Source of the DNA: Clitopilus passeckerianus
Taxonomy: Eukaryota > Basidiomycota > Agaricomycetes > Agaricales > Entolomataceae
Length of the DNA: 64,000 bases
Direction of reading: 5' to 3'
NCBI GenBank assembly: GCA_944990035.1
Contig: CALYLX010000155.1
Span: 620,001 to 684,000, forward strand
Shown piece by piece: positions 22,049-34,689 of the stretch; position 1 is the first letter of the stretch; each line of letters opens with the position of its first letter. The notes beneath the pieces are model-generated. The model did no database searches. It was not told the origin of the DNA and saw nothing but the letters and a program-made list of their open reading frames with translations. The position numbers were made by a program, and so were the translations under genes.

Positions 22049-24420
22049 CCCCAGACTTTGTAACGTACGCCAATATATTGGATCCTATTTGTGGAGGTCG
22101 GAGTTAGATGTCGGGTAGGCTTTGCCGTCAGGTGGGTCCTGAGGGTATGTGAGTTCGTGTAAGATAAAGAAGCCGGTCACGAATCCAGGACGAACACGCT
22201 TGAGGAGGACAGAACCATCGTAAGGATAGCAAGTAATCCGAGGAAATCAAGCCAAGACAGGCCCAAGATTCAGCACGTGCGTCTTGGGTGTGGAGTAAAA
22301 CACCGGGATACTTCAGAACTGAAGCCTTCTCGAAGAGTCAGAGGTTGGGGGTATTGTATAAACGTGACGTCGAGTTCCATCAGATGACTGGCTGCAATTG
22401 ACAACGACGTATGCAGGAAGTCGCCGAGGACTCGGAGATGACCCAGCAAATACGAGCCTGGAGGATATGTACTTCGGTGAGCACTTGTACCTGGAGGCTT
22501 CGGCGAGAAGTTCATCTTACTTGGTTCGTTGCTGCGATTCCGTGCGTGGCTTGGGAAGCTTGAAGTTGTGGCCACTCTAGGCGGTTTCGCTTGAAGAGAG
22601 CGCCATATTCCTGGTTTCATTTAGAGGGTTTATCGTATTGGCCGTGGACAATGGCAGAATTTGTCGACAGAATTCAAAAGGTGAACGTTGCTGTTGAAGT
22701 TGATGAAACCAAAGCCTAATTCGTGGTTAGGGTCAACACCTCTCTTCCTCTTCCGCTCAAGAGGAGAGAGATCACCAATACAAGAGCCGGCTTCGTATCA
22801 CACGCATTTTATATTGAAAGTAGTCGTTATTGGACGTATCCAACGGTGTAGTAGGCGGGATCGGAATTGGGAAATAAACGCCTATGAACTACCCTCGATC
22901 ATATCAGGTAGGACGCTAGGATAGGTTTCTAAGTTGGATGGAGGGGGACGGGAAGGACAGGCAGGATGAGGAATCCGTTCACGATGATGATAAAGCTACG
23001 GCAAGCATCGTTTCAAGGTAACAGGAGACGATCCTCCTTGCTCGCCTTCCATATCCTCTCGTCTCCCGCAGCTCCAGCTTTCTTCGCTCTCGGTGCCACA
23101 AGCTGAGACCTGAGGACAATTCTCTGTGCTTCACGGCGCTCTGGGCATTTCCTTCATTTTCCTGGACGTACACATGAACCCTTGCTCCACATCCCTATGC
23201 GGGTCTAGCAAGGGATCACCTAAATATCCTCTTGCCGCTACTGCTGTTGGACCTATCTCAGTGTCGGGGCTGCCTCCCATTCCTGTCGCCCAGGAGGATA
23301 CATCTTCGCTTTGCCCCCACTGCCCAGGTGATGATGACTTGGATAAGAGGCGGCCTCCCATTTTGGAGTTGCAATGGTTGGGGATTTGGGGAGCGCTCTT
23401 TAGCTTTTATAAGCAACGAGGTAGGAGGGTAGTGAGGAAAAGGGGAGGGATTTTCGAGCAGGGGAGGAGTGAGGAGAAGGTACCGGCGAGGGAGACGCAG
23501 AGCTTAACGCCAGCAGAGGATGACTGATCCTCGCACCGTCACCACGACGATAGTGTGCCCACCAGGAATGCGCCTGCTAGAAAGGCGGAAGGCTAATCTG
23601 AGGCCAGCTACCTGCTGGCAGTGCAGCTGAAGGAAGCCAGAGGGTGTCGTACGCATCTAAGGCCGTCCGTCTCAATTTCTGCACTCTCGGATGCTGGTCT
23701 TCCAATTTCGTTCAAAATGTCGATGGAGATGGAGAACGACGCCTGGGACCTCTTTTCCGATAAAAGAGGGCGGAGGTGCTGACACTGGTGACGTTGGTGC
23801 TTTTGAAGGCGCCAAACGTGTCGCATGCGACCGGGTCTGAACGGAGCTGGAAGTCCTGGGTTCCCAGGCACGGCGAGAATGACGACAACGCCAGTCTTCC
23901 AAACAGCTGTTCCTTGACCTATCTTGATCCTGTTTAACCTCGCCAAACTCCTCTCCTCACCCTCTCGTCCAGGACGATGGCGACCCAGCCTACTTCAACC
24001 CGACGTCCATCCAAACTGCACGAGGACGGGAAAAGCAAGGACCAGTGACCACGAGCATCCGATGGTGCAGCCAGGTCTCTCGTTGATACCGAATTTTTGG
24101 ATGGGTAGGGGAGCCTGAGGCGTTTCTGAGGAAACGGGTGGGAACCAAGTCTGGCAGGGGTATGGGGCTGGGATGGAGTGGTATCAGGAGAGAAGCGCCA
24201 TCAAGGCGAAGAACGGAATTATTCTGAGGTCTTCATCTCGATGGGACCGTTCTCCAGTTCGGTTGAACTTGGCCAACTTGAACGACATGTGGTACCCGTT
24301 CATCTGTATTCCGCCGGTACACTCCCGACAAGGAGATTGGGAAGGCCAAGCTGCACCGATAGCGGCTTGCTAGTATCCTGAACCGTTGCACAGGTTGGTG
24401 AGGTGCTCAGGGAGGAGCCG
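22049..24420. repeat. Duplicated block A, part 1 (partner 31764-34330)
   Basis: Starts at CCCCAGACTTTGTAACGTAC, matching CCCCATACTTTGTAACGTAC at 31764. Similarity continues collinearly through minus-strand frames, for example LLGHLRVLGDFLHTSLSIAA here against LLGYLRVLGGFLHPSLSITA at about 32340-32270, and through ALDAYDTLWLPSAA against DLDAYDTFPLRSAA. Differences in the first frame are often conservative at protein level, so the block probably derives from a once-coding multi-exon minus-strand gene. I do not recognise the protein. The block is interrupted at about 24.4 kb and resumes at about 27.4 kb. Confidence 0.75.
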
Positions 24421-25314
24421 ATGATAGAGAGTCGCAGCTTCAACCAGAGAACCTGATGCATTCTCACACTGGGAAAAGGTGCGGAAAGTGTGTTCTGCAG
24501 GGATTATGGACCTCATGGGGGTTGAGGGAGGCGGGAATTATAGAGGAAACTTCGGGCAGGTGCTGGTAGTGTAACGATCCAAATAAGGCCGTATATCCCT
24601 CATCCTCTCAAGCACCTGGAAGAATGGGTTAGCTCATTGGAATAATTTTGACGGGAAACGGCATACTCGAGTCAGGAGGGAGATGGAGACATGCAAATAT
24701 AGGCCAATACACTCTACGTACGCACTACGCGTGCCGTATGTATGGAGTGTGCGGCTTGTCGAGGTTTCATGTAACCTTGTGAGAGTTCAAGAACGTTAAA
24801 ACGGCAGATATGGTGTACGCCTACAAGTGGGATTAGAGCGTGTAGAAATGAAGTTCGGTCGGCACCTACTAGGTCTGTTGGCATGTCACTTGCGTCACCG
24901 ACCACAACGAGCTGGGGTGCAGCTGTCCTCGATATTTCAGGCCAGTTTTTTTGGTAGTTTCTTGGTCCCGTGGTTTCCCGGATGCATCTTGAGATTCCAA
25001 TGCCATGGTGAGGAGGAAAAGGACGATGATGATGGTAGAAGGAACGCAATGTGATCAGCGACATGGACGACGTGTGACATAACCCCGAAGAGCCAATTGC
25101 AAGTCGGCCAACTTGAAGGTTTCTCAGAATTCTGGCAGTACATATCGTTCCAAATTCTGCGATTGTCGACTGGATTGGACGTTACTCATTGTGGATTATT
25201 CGATCTTGAGACTTGGAGGTGTGACAGCGAGAGGATCGAAGAAAGCTCCTTGAACACTTCTGTGAACACTGTATCCCTTCTCCGTTTGCCATTCCCCAAA
25301 AACGCCTACGGTTA
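24421..25314. other. Unassigned, unique to copy A
   Basis: Sequence between the break in block A and the terpene synthase stop codon. No supported gene. It has no evident counterpart in block B. Confidence 0.45.
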
Positions 25315-26469
25315 CTAGTACAGGTCGAAATTATTGTACCTCCCGCATTGCGCATGCCATGCAGTGTTAGCACCCATGAGCTGCTTCATCATATCAATAT
25401 ACTCTTCAACCATCCCCAATCCCTTCTTTCCGAAACGAGCCTCGATCACCAGTTTCACTTTTTCCGCAGCCTCCAGAAAACTTACTTCAAAGCCTTCCAG
25501 GCGTCGCTCTAGGTCCTTCATCGCAACTGTTAAATTCCACCCATGCTTCTCTGCTAGATAAACCACCGCGTTGGTAACCCTTATGTTGACGCCTGTGCGC
25601 TTCTTCTGTGCGACTTCCTTGAGCTCTTTCCGGAGAGAGAAAAGATCATTGACGGCAGAGCAGTGTGTAAGGGTAATGGTTTCCATCGCTATGACGCTCG
25701 GGTCTTGAAGTATAGCTTGCGGAGGTCCAAAGCTGTAACACCATCGGATGATAGGCATCGTAACACTAAATGTGCGGGGTAATGTGTTAACAAAATACAA
25801 GGCTCTCTGAACGTAAATTGTGACTTACGGTCCCCCGACCTCCTGTACCCTCGCGGCTATGCATTCCTCGAAGGTATCATACACGACCGACTCCCCCATG
25901 ATGGCCTCCCTGCTTTTCTTGAGGACGTATTTCATCCATTGGATATTGATTTCACTCGTCGCCATAAAGCGTTCTAAATCAGCTTCGTCCCCAGCAGAGC
26001 GGCATCGTTCGTGGATATCGAATATGGCTTCTTCGAAGGCGTCACCTAGCGTGGGTCGTAAGGTGCCTAAGGTAAGCGGGAATATACGTGCGATGCTCTG
26101 CCCCTAAGTTGGGTTATGAGTGAGTTGTGACTTGAAGCAATATAACTCAAAACTTCTCACCGCATCCGAGAGATGTTCCATCATATCATCGATAATGAAG
26201 TAGACGGCGAGCCAAGGACCTACAGGCTCAAGCATAGAATACTTGGCGTGTGGATGCCAGATCGAGCCGATTTTTTCTAAACCAAGTTTAAGGAACCTCT
26301 GTTTGGCGTCTTCCGATGGCCAGGGCCACCTGGTAGCAAAGTAGTCTCGAACATAAGCCTCGGCTTCAGCCGATCTCGGGTGCGTCTTGTATGGGAAACT
26401 GCACACGTAGGATGGCCTCAAGGCGTGCAAATCATCCCAACCGGATTCGACTCTGCTGGACCCATCCAT
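25315..26469 (-). CDS. Sesquiterpene synthase (class I terpene cyclase)
   Basis: Class I cyclases ionise a prenyl diphosphate (usually farnesyl diphosphate in this size class) with three Mg ions and fold it into a terpene. Three exons (26469-26161, 26103-25829, 25765-25315) join in frame to 344 residues, the usual length for basidiomycete sesquiterpene synthases. The aspartate-rich motif is DDMME at residues 94-98 (FIIDDMMEHLSD). The NSE triad is NDLFSLRKE, with N234, S238 and E242. The C-terminus has WHAQCGRYNN, the usual W...GRY end. All catalytic motifs are intact. No P450 or other tailoring gene is recognisable nearby, so this is not an obvious cluster. It lies inside a stretch of about 3 kb that interrupts a duplicated block. 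The product cannot be predicted from sequence alone. Confidence 0.9.
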
Positions 26470-27419
26470 AGTTATTGATCAGAAGGCGGAGCAGATACTA
26501 GGAGTCGGGTGAACGAAACAGGTGTGACACTGTCTAGCTGGGGGAAATACCTTTAATATGTAATTGACAGTGAGAGGTTGAATTCAGCCAGTCCTTGATT
26601 GGGCTGGCACTTCGCATGGAACGTTCATCCCGGGCCTGGCGTCCGATTAACCTGACAGGCTGAACTGTTGGGCAATCTAGAGGCTGCAATTGTTTCTCGA
26701 AGGGGACATAAAGGAGATGCCGCTTCCGGTTATAGACAAGCATTGTATCACCACCTGTGGAAGCAGCGAATGCCACGGCATGGTGGGTTACGAGTTTGGA
26801 GTCTTCATTTAAGAGAATGAACACTGAAAACTAGCGTTGGGTCAAGAGGCCTAAACCTGGTCACTAGCAAATTTAGGTATAAACCTGACCTTCAACGGCA
26901 CCCATTGATTGTAAGCAAACTATAGCAAGAGGCTGGCAAATCCCGAGAAAGAATCACCTCAACTATATTCAGCCTCAGATGATCAGATGCGTTGATTGAG
27001 GCTCGAGAACAAGCGCGAAATAAGCATTCATTCCTCAGTGATCGTGGTTATACATTTGCACTCGAAATTGTACGTCATAGAAGAACCTGGAATTCGTGGT
27101 GTGAGAGATCACGAAGGAGATGTGCAACAGCCTCACGCACAAATGTGCAAATACTGCCCGCGAAGCTGAGATTGTCTGCCAAAGAACTATCTAGCAGATC
27201 GAGCCGGGTTATGGCGAAGACAGAGCGGAGAAGAGGCGGGGGGAAGGAGCCGAAACGTCGCAGTGGACCTTGGTATATGTGGGGTGTTAAGGGCAACGTC
27301 TAGGAGGGATGAGTGAAACGACCTTGGCGCTGGGATCGGGAAGCTGGTGTACCGTATTGTAGGGCGCCCTCATACCGGGTATATGGCCCCAAAATTTGAG
27401 TTTCACAAAGCTGCTCCTC
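26470..27419. other. Unassigned, promoter side of terpene synthase
   Basis: Contains a 96-codon minus-strand frame (26824-26534) without a recognisable domain. No other supported gene. This should hold the terpene synthase promoter. Confidence 0.4.
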
Positions 27420-28425
27420 TTTCCCATATTGCCGCCCTCCAACCGTGGCCCAAGCTAAAGGCCCAAAAACTACCTGGTTTCCCTCCAGACCCTCTCTATG
27501 CATTCCACTGGTTCGCTGTTCCTTTATAAGGTCAAACCATCTCCAAGACCAGTGACACAAACGTTACAACTTCCTGTGTGTTGTTGGAGTGGCGTCCGTC
27601 GAGGCAAAAAAGAGGCAGAGGAGGGAGAGTGTGAGTAGATGAGAGTGGGCGAGATTCTTGAGTGGTGAAATTTTGAAAGCCACTAGACTCGAGACCAGGC
27701 GGTAGCTGGTAGCCAGTGGCCATGATGCTTCGTCCTTCTGCTAGACGTCCAGAGATGTTGTTGGCATCCGCATCGACATTATTAGCTCCGCGCCCAGCGG
27801 GTTCGACCGCATCCTCTACCGTTGCTACCATATACTCCCAGCAAGTAACATGATGGTTAAAAGCCAGCCGATGTAAATAGGGATGACTTGCATGCGGCCT
27901 CACAACACCCTGGAAGACGAGAATCTCTGCTTCGTGTAGGCGCCGCACCCCGATTCCCGCAGGCACCTTCACGTGTGTCTGGATCCTCTCGTTCCTCTAG
28001 CGTGCTCGACATTGCGGGTTTTCGCTCGAAGAGGATATTTGGAAACGCCAGGGTGATGAGTGCAAGAAATGATGGCAAATGTGAATGTTAGGGAGGGAGT
28101 GGATGCGAGTGGACTGTGCGGCAAAATTGAAGGGGGTGGCTGCGTTGCGAGGTCGACTGTAGGGAACAAGCAAGTTTTTGGGAGGGATCTACGGAGGTAG
28201 GCCTGGTTGATGGTGGGTTATTGAATCCGGTCGGCGACGTCAACTATGTGCATCATGATGCGGGTGCAGGGGCTGCAGCGAGTGCGAGAGGAGGGGAGAG
28301 GTCACTTCAGACTGGAAAGGGCGGAATGCTAGTTGACTGTGTGCCATGCACCGAGTTCACAGCATCCGGAACGGGAGATGGAAGTCAGGAGAGTGAAGAA
28401 GCCGAAGTGTTGAACGTTGGGATGT
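27420..28425. repeat. Duplicated block A, part 2 (partner 34690-35645)
   Basis: CATTCCACTGGTTCGCTGTT near 27500 matches CATTCCACTTGTTCGTCGTT near 34695, and similarity runs to TCAGGAGAGTGAAGAAG at both ends. A minus-strand frame is shared: NNVDADANNISGRLAEGRSI here (about 27790-27720) against TNVDADAKYTSRRLAERRSI (about 34980-34910), followed by YQLPPGL.SSGFQ / YQLPPDL.SSGFQ. The protein is not recognised. Confidence 0.7.
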
Positions 28426-29294
28426 GACACCGTGACACGGGGGATTGACGATTAAGGAGAAGGGGAGGGTGAAGTAAGGCGTTGTTAGTTGACAGTGTTA
28501 CTCGGACTGGATGGAATGGATTAGTTAGTGAAAGGAGGAAGGAAGAGGAACGTACTGGAACGGCAAAATGTGTCCCATTGGCAATCCTAGCCGGAGTTCC
28601 ATTTCCATGGCTTCAGCTAGCAAGACACCATCAGACGAAGGCGTAGAAGACGTTATTGCTCAATTGCTATCACAACCTTGTTGATTCTGAAGATACTTGC
28701 TCTACTACGAACCGGGACCAGTTAAGCCAAGACAAACCATCTTTTCCGGCGCCGTTCCCGGTACCTTGATCGGCGCATTCTCCTCCCCTGCATCCCCAAA
28801 ATGATTCTCAATGCCTCCCTCTTCTTCATTCTCTTCACCCAATTCAGTAACGCCTCCCCTTCTAGATGGACAACATGTCGTTGAATATCCCTGCTTCCAT
28901 CTTTACACCTCCGAGCTTGTTCGATATTTGTTTCATTGAGTTTTGCTAAGAGAAGAGTACAAAGGCTTTTACAGGCTCTCAAGTGGTTTAATTACGTGCC
29001 TAATGGATCCGATTTGTCCTCAATTACAGCAATAATGCTGAACGTTGGTGCCTCAGGATACAAATTTGTATGTTGAGAAATAGAGAGATAATGACAGGGT
29101 ACAGGCCCTAATCTCTGTCGTCAGGCAATCATCTCCCCGAGTGCGGAAACAACTCACGGACGCGACAGCGAAGACTTGCTGTAGGATATAGGTGGCAGCT
29201 GAACCTCCACCGGGTTCAAGTTTGTGAAAACTGTGGGTTCCACTCATACTGAGGATGACAATGTATGCAATCTATGGGTCTTGTCGGACTCGAG
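28426..29294. other. Intergenic or 3' part of the membrane-protein gene
   Basis: Short minus frames at 28982-28722 and 29247-29053 may be downstream exons of the membrane protein gene next to it, but I could not join them with confidence. Confidence 0.35.
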
Positions 29295-30150
29295 TCACAT
29301 TTTCTTCAAAGTGCAAGGGTAACTGACCTGAATTACACAGCACAAAGCTCCCAATTCAACTAGAAGGGCGAGGATCTTCTGGGCACGTGTAAGTTTTGGG
29401 TTTTCCACTCCAAGAATGCCAGCGAGGTGCTTTCGGTAGAGCCTACAACATAAGCTCAATGTTATTTCTCGCTTAGCTATGCAAGTGTCTGTAACCATAC
29501 CAAAGCTTGATAGCGATGGAAGTTGTGGCGAGTATGTTGCATAATGCTGAGGAGGCCAGGAAGGCGTAGGCCATTGTGTCAAATAGAGGCCATATTGAGT
29601 TGTTTAGTACGTATCCAACAATTGTTGCAATCCCCGTTCCTGATTGAATAGTTACCATACAGGTCAACGACGTTCAAATCGCATGATCACCTACGGAGTA
29701 CTACTGTCCATGATAAATTGGGGAATATCGACAAAGCCCGGCTCGGAATGAGCGCCTTTGTCCGGTACACCATCATACCCACTGAGGAGCGGCTGGGTGA
29801 AGGTTAGCTTCGTGAAATACGGAATCATGAGAGGTTCCGACTACTAAGATGTACGTACCCGCAAAAACTGTAGGCCAAGTAGTAATCCTGTTAGCCATGG
29901 TATGCCATCCGGGCCCCTCACATCATATACACATGTTTCCAGGTCATCAGGAGCTGCGGCATAGACTTGAACACAAAGATATTCACAGCAGTGACCCATT
30001 ACAATTTGAGAAGAACATATCACCTCGATGAGGCAAAGTAGGACTAATCCTACAAAGCTCATCGAGGTAACTGCAAAATGCTTCCACGAGAAGCGGCGAA
30101 GTCGATATCTGAGTCTATCATCGTTGCATTTGACTTTAAGAGAAGGTTCG
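29295..30150 (-). CDS. Multi-pass membrane protein, partial model
   Basis: Exon-like blocks in order on the minus strand encode hydrophobic helices. Block one is about 30130-29870 (LRYRLRRFSWKHFAV, then FVGLVLLCLIEVICSSQIV and GIPWLTGLLLGLQFL). Block two is about 29660-29500 (GTGIATIVGYVLNNSIW, then AYAFLASSALCNILATTSIA). Block three is about 29450-29340 (LTRAQKILALLVELGALCCV). The block-by-block layout, with a basic segment before IL-LL-E-GA, resembles the seven-helix proteins common in Agaricomycetes whose function is unknown. Start, stop and introns are unresolved, so the limits given are those of the recognisable part. It could be intact with more exons on both sides, or a remnant. Confidence 0.45.
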
Positions 30151-31475
30151 ACACTGTCAGGCTTAAGTTACGCACAGGCCACAATGAATGGAAAGCATGA
30201 ATAAACCGGATATTAATCCTTGAACGAGGTAAGTACGACGAAAGCGCGCAGAATTCGTTCTAGTCACCGATCAGAACGCTAAAGAACCCGTGCAGGCAAG
30301 CTCCAAGAACAGGATATAGATACCAGCTATCGCTGAAATGTGCTAGTTGGGGTCGAGGCCAGAATATCTGAATCCGACCAAAAACCGGGGTGGTGTGTCC
30401 ATGGACTCAGAGCCGAGGCAGCGTTGTTCAACTTCTAGGGACATGTAAGTATTTATCAGGATACTACTCGGCTCCTCGCCACATGGTGGATCCTGCCAGT
30501 GGTAAAGATCCACTTCAATCTTGGGACAAATTTACGAATGATCTGGTTGCTGATTGAAACGAAGTGCATCCATCGTAAGCCACAATACTGACAGATATTA
30601 TGGAGGATTCTACGGATATATGCCGGATATATGCATGTCAATGTTACGAGTCTAGAGTTTACAAAAGCGAGTCCTATTTCCTAGAGGTACGTTTCAGCTT
30701 TACAATTAGCTTGCTTGAAGCTCAACCGACTTTGTAGCTTGCGACTCCACAAATTCTGTCTCATATGGCATACAATCGCATCATGATCAATTCCTCGACA
30801 ATCGGAACACACGACCACCATGTCGACCGAAATACTCTCTTTCCTCTAACGCAGGGCGCTAAACTTCTGTCAATGAGCCTGTCTATCTGGGCAATTCTCA
30901 TAGCTGTTAAATTCCCTTCCAGATTGTCAACAGCGATCTAATTTTCAGACTGTCGAGTCTTCTCAGTGAGACCACCTGCCTGCCAGTGACACTGGCTGCT
31001 TCAACGCTCCTGGTGCCGCGACCTATACAACTGCTATAGGATGGGAGCGGCCTGCAGAACTCGGTATCGCTTTCGTTGATTTCTTGCCCTCTCTTCCCAT
31101 TTCGCTGGCCTGCTTCACAGTACTCCACCATCTGGGGTTGATTCCGCGTCTGCTCCGGACACCTCAGATCACAGCCCCCAGGATGCACAGCGTCAAGTTC
31201 GGATGACACTGTGAACTAGACCGATGTTGGCAACGTCGTCCCGAGGCCATGGCTATTTGATCACCTTCAGCATCCTTTAAAGTACTAATCTTCGTACAAT
31301 TGGAGGGGCTTGGATATGACTAGTTGAATGGAGCTCGACGGTGATATATAAGATTCAATACATTAAAGCCATTTCAAACTCATTGACGTGTTGAATGCTC
31401 AGTTCCCGCAAATCATATAATAATAACCCCATCCATCACTTCGAGTCTTTCCAACTTCCAAGTGCAGGATTTCAG
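30151..31475. other. Unassigned
   Basis: No recognisable gene. The left part may hold first exons of the membrane protein gene. A 100-codon minus frame at 31209-30907 has no identifiable domain. Confidence 0.4.
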
Positions 31476-31769
31476 CTAACCCTCCTCTGCCAGATCGTGT
31501 TCTTGGCCTGTAACACGGGACAACGAGCTAATGCCATTCAGGAAGACCCCCAGGTTGTGATACGGCGGTATGCGGCGACATCGAGCGTCTACCTCAGCAG
31601 CACCATTGATGGCGATGATCCACAGAATTAGATGCCCAGCCTTGATGACGCCTTCGTATAGCTGGTGGAGGACATCGGGGGTAATCGAACGGAATATGTG
31701 GACATAGGGTAGCTGGTACCAGGAGGGCTTTGGAGTCGGTTTGAGACGAATGTCGGCGTACTGCCCCAT
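31476..31769 (-). pseudogene. Plavaka-type transposase fragment
   Basis: The frame reads SWYQLPYVHIFRSITPDVLH, then LYEGVIKAGHLILWI and LGVFLNGISSLSRVTGQEHD. This matches the conserved core of Plavaka (KDZ-related) transposases, where W.QLPY.DIF.SITPDVLHQL is followed by a helix and GIS.VSQWTGTE. Full transposases of this class are about 900-1300 residues; here only about 97 codons remain. The frame ends at an in-frame stop right after GQEHD, and its upstream end stops at the start of duplicated block B. It is therefore a dead fragment, probably part of a larger rearrangement. Confidence 0.8.
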
Positions 31770-34330
31770 ACTTTGTAACGTACGCCAATGTGCCGGATTC
31801 TATCCGTGGAGATCAGAATTATATGTCGGGTAGGTTTTGCCACCAGGTGAGCCCTGAGAGTATGCAAGTTCGTGTGAGATAAAGAAGCCGGTCATCCTTC
31901 GAGAATGAAGATGCTCTTGAGGAGACAGAACCAAGTATCGCTGGATTTTGCGACAATTCGGCACGTTGATTTCGTTGGATTTAGATAGCCTAGGCCAAGA
32001 ACAGAGGCTAAGACCAATGCGAGATATGGTTGTGATAAAAAAAAAGTGATTTTAAATTGCTTGCATCCTTGAGCTGATGACGAGTGACCTGGCTCCTAAG
32101 GTAGCAAGTAATCCGAGGAAATCAAGTCAAGACAGGCTCAAGACTCAGTAACGTGCGTCTTGGGTGTGGAGTCCATCACTGGCATACGTCAGAACCGAAA
32201 AGTTCTCGAAGCGTCAGAGCTCGAGGATATTGTATGAACGCGAAGTCGAGTTCCATCAGATAACTGGCTGTGATTGACAATGATGGATGCAGAAAGCCGC
32301 CGAGAACTCGGAGATAACCCAGTAGAATGTTACGAGTCTGGAGATGGTGTATTTTAGTGAGCAATTGGACTATCCGAAGGTTTTGGTGAGAAGTTCATGT
32401 AGACTACCTATTATTGCAATTCCAATTCGTGGCAAGGGAAGCTTGAAGTTCTGGCCACTCTAGGCCGGTTCGATGTACGAGAGTGCCATATTCCGAGTTT
32501 CATTTAAAGAGCTTATCCTGTAGGCTGTAGATAATGGTAAAATTCGCCGTGGACAGAAGGCGAACTCTGCTGCTGAAGCTGAAGGCGATGAACCAAACCC
32601 TAATTCGTGGTTAGGGTCAATGCCTCCCTTCCTCTTCCCTCGGAGGACAGAGAGCAACTAGTTTCGTACGTACGCATTCTATATTGAAAAGGAGTCATTA
32701 TTGGACGGATCCAATGGCCTAGTAAGAATCAGGAAATAAAATTCTATGAACTACCCTCAAATGACCATATCAAGTGGGACTATAGGTTTCTAAGTTGGTT
32801 GGAGGGGAACAAAAATGACAAGATTGAAGGAGGATTCGGTTCTTAACAATGAAGCTAGGGCAAACGTCGTCCCAAGGCAGGGAAGGGGAGTCGATCCACC
32901 TTCCTCACCTTCCGTATCCTCCAATCGTCCGCAGCTCCCCTTGCTCTCCGTGCTGGAAATCGAGAGCAAAAGACCACCCTTGGGGTTATACGCGAATCTT
33001 TCCTCCAATTCCTGCCAGGCGTACGCATCAATGTGGGAACCCAGCAAGGGATGACCCAAACGTTCTGCTGGTCTACATTTGCCTCAGCGTCCGGGGCTGC
33101 TGGTCGCTCACGAGGATACCTCTCCGCGACAGGCTGTCCTCGATTTCGGTGCAATGGCTGGGGATGTGGGTCGAGCAATAGAACTCAGCAAAGCAACGGG
33201 CAGAAGGGTAGTGACGACAAGGAGGGAGATTTTCGAGCAAGTGAGTGAGGGGAGGGAAAGGCGTCGAGGGAGACGGGGTCTTGACATTAGCAGAAGGATG
33301 AGTGACCATCCCTCCGTCGCCGCGACAGTGGCGTGCCGACCAGGAATGCGCCTGCTTCAAAGGCGGAAGGATGATTTGAGGCGAGTTAGCTGGTGGTGTC
33401 ACAACAGCAGTTGCAGTTGCTGCTGAACGAAGCGGGAAGGTGTCGTACGCATCCAGGTCGGCCTGTGTCAAAATCTCCACTCTCGGGTGCTGGTATTCCA
33501 ATTTCGTTCCGAAACGTCGGTAGAGAATGGTGCCTGGGATACGGTGGAGGCCCTGTAGCTGGTGACGTTGCTGCTGTTGAAGTCATACGACTGTGTCCGG
33601 ATCCAAACGAAGCTAGTAGTCTTGGGTTCCTCGGCATGGTGGCAACGGCAACGGCAACGGCAGCCCTCCAAAGAGCTGTTCCTGGCCTGACATCCTCTTG
33701 CTTAACCTCGTCAAACTCCTCTGCTCAGCCTCTCGTCCGGGACGATGGTGATCGCCTAATTCAACCCAAGGACCGTCCAAACTGCACCATGGGAATGCGA
33801 AAAGCAAAGGCCCGGGACTGCCAGCATCCGATGACGCAGCTGAGCCTCTCCGGTATTTGGGTTCGGGATGGATGGTGGGCCTGAGGCGTTTCTGTTGAGG
33901 AAACGACGAAACGGGACGTCCATCCAAACTGCACCACGAGAACGGGGAATGTAAGGAACGGGGACTAAAAGCATCCGATGGCGCAGCCGGGCTTGTTTTT
34001 GATATGTGGTGTAGGATGGGTGAGGGAGCCTGAGGCGTTTCTGTCGAGGAAACGAAGGGAAGCGGGTGGTTACCAAGTCCGGGCGGATGGCGTGTTATCA
34101 GGAGAGAAGCACCATGGAGGCGAAGAATGGGAACAGTCTTTAGGTCTTCATCCTGGTGGGACCGTTCTCCAGCTTGGTTGACTCTGCGACTTCGGCCAAC
34201 TTGAAAGACATATGCTACCAGTTCACCGACATCCCGCAAGCACAGTCCAGAGGACGAGGTTGGGAGCGCTAGGCTTTAGGGGTACCGGCTCGCTGGTGCT
34301 GGTGTTACGAAATTCTTGCACGGTTTGATG
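31764..34330. repeat. Duplicated block B, part 1 (partner 22049-24420)
   Basis: Second copy of the block described at 22049. It differs by an extra stretch of roughly 165 bp around 31935-32095 and by a local tandem duplication at about 33770-34065. Shared minus-strand frames are listed under block A. No intact gene can be called. Confidence 0.75.
33770..34065. repeat. Two-copy tandem repeat inside block B, about 150 bp unit
   Basis: GTCCAAACTGCACCATGGGA near 33775 recurs as ATCCAAACTGCACCACGAGA near 33922. Both copies continue through GCATCCGATG.CGCAGC and end with GCCTGAGGCGTTTCTG. Block A has one copy, near 24005-24130, so the duplication happened after the blocks separated, or one copy was lost in A. 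On the minus strand it creates repeated FSWCSLDG / FPWCSLDG peptides. Confidence 0.7.
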
Positions 34331-34689
34331 AGGTTTGGGGAGGTACGCGCTGCGAGGAGTCGTTGATGGGGTCTGCTGAGCAAGTGTCGGGGTAGAGTAC
34401 GGCTTTGGATGGCGATGACGAACGTGAATATATTCGAGTAGTAGGGAGAGGACTACTTGATGTGGGTGAGGTTGGAACGATAGACGCCGCTGGGTTTGCC
34501 CGGAGGTTCACGAGACGCGATATTTTGAAGTTATGCCTAGCGTATTGCTGATCAAGAGGAGCAAGTCGAGTGCGTGAGACTCGTGGGGTTGACGTTGCTG
34601 GCGAAGCAACAGGAAAAATTCCTTACGTCGGATCGGGAAACGGCGCTGCTCTTGCCTCATTGATTCGGTTTCGAAGGGGAGGTCGAACT

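Noticed and set aside
33393..33884. A 163-codon plus frame in block B
   Set aside because: The minus-strand frame is the one conserved with block A, so this is its shadow.
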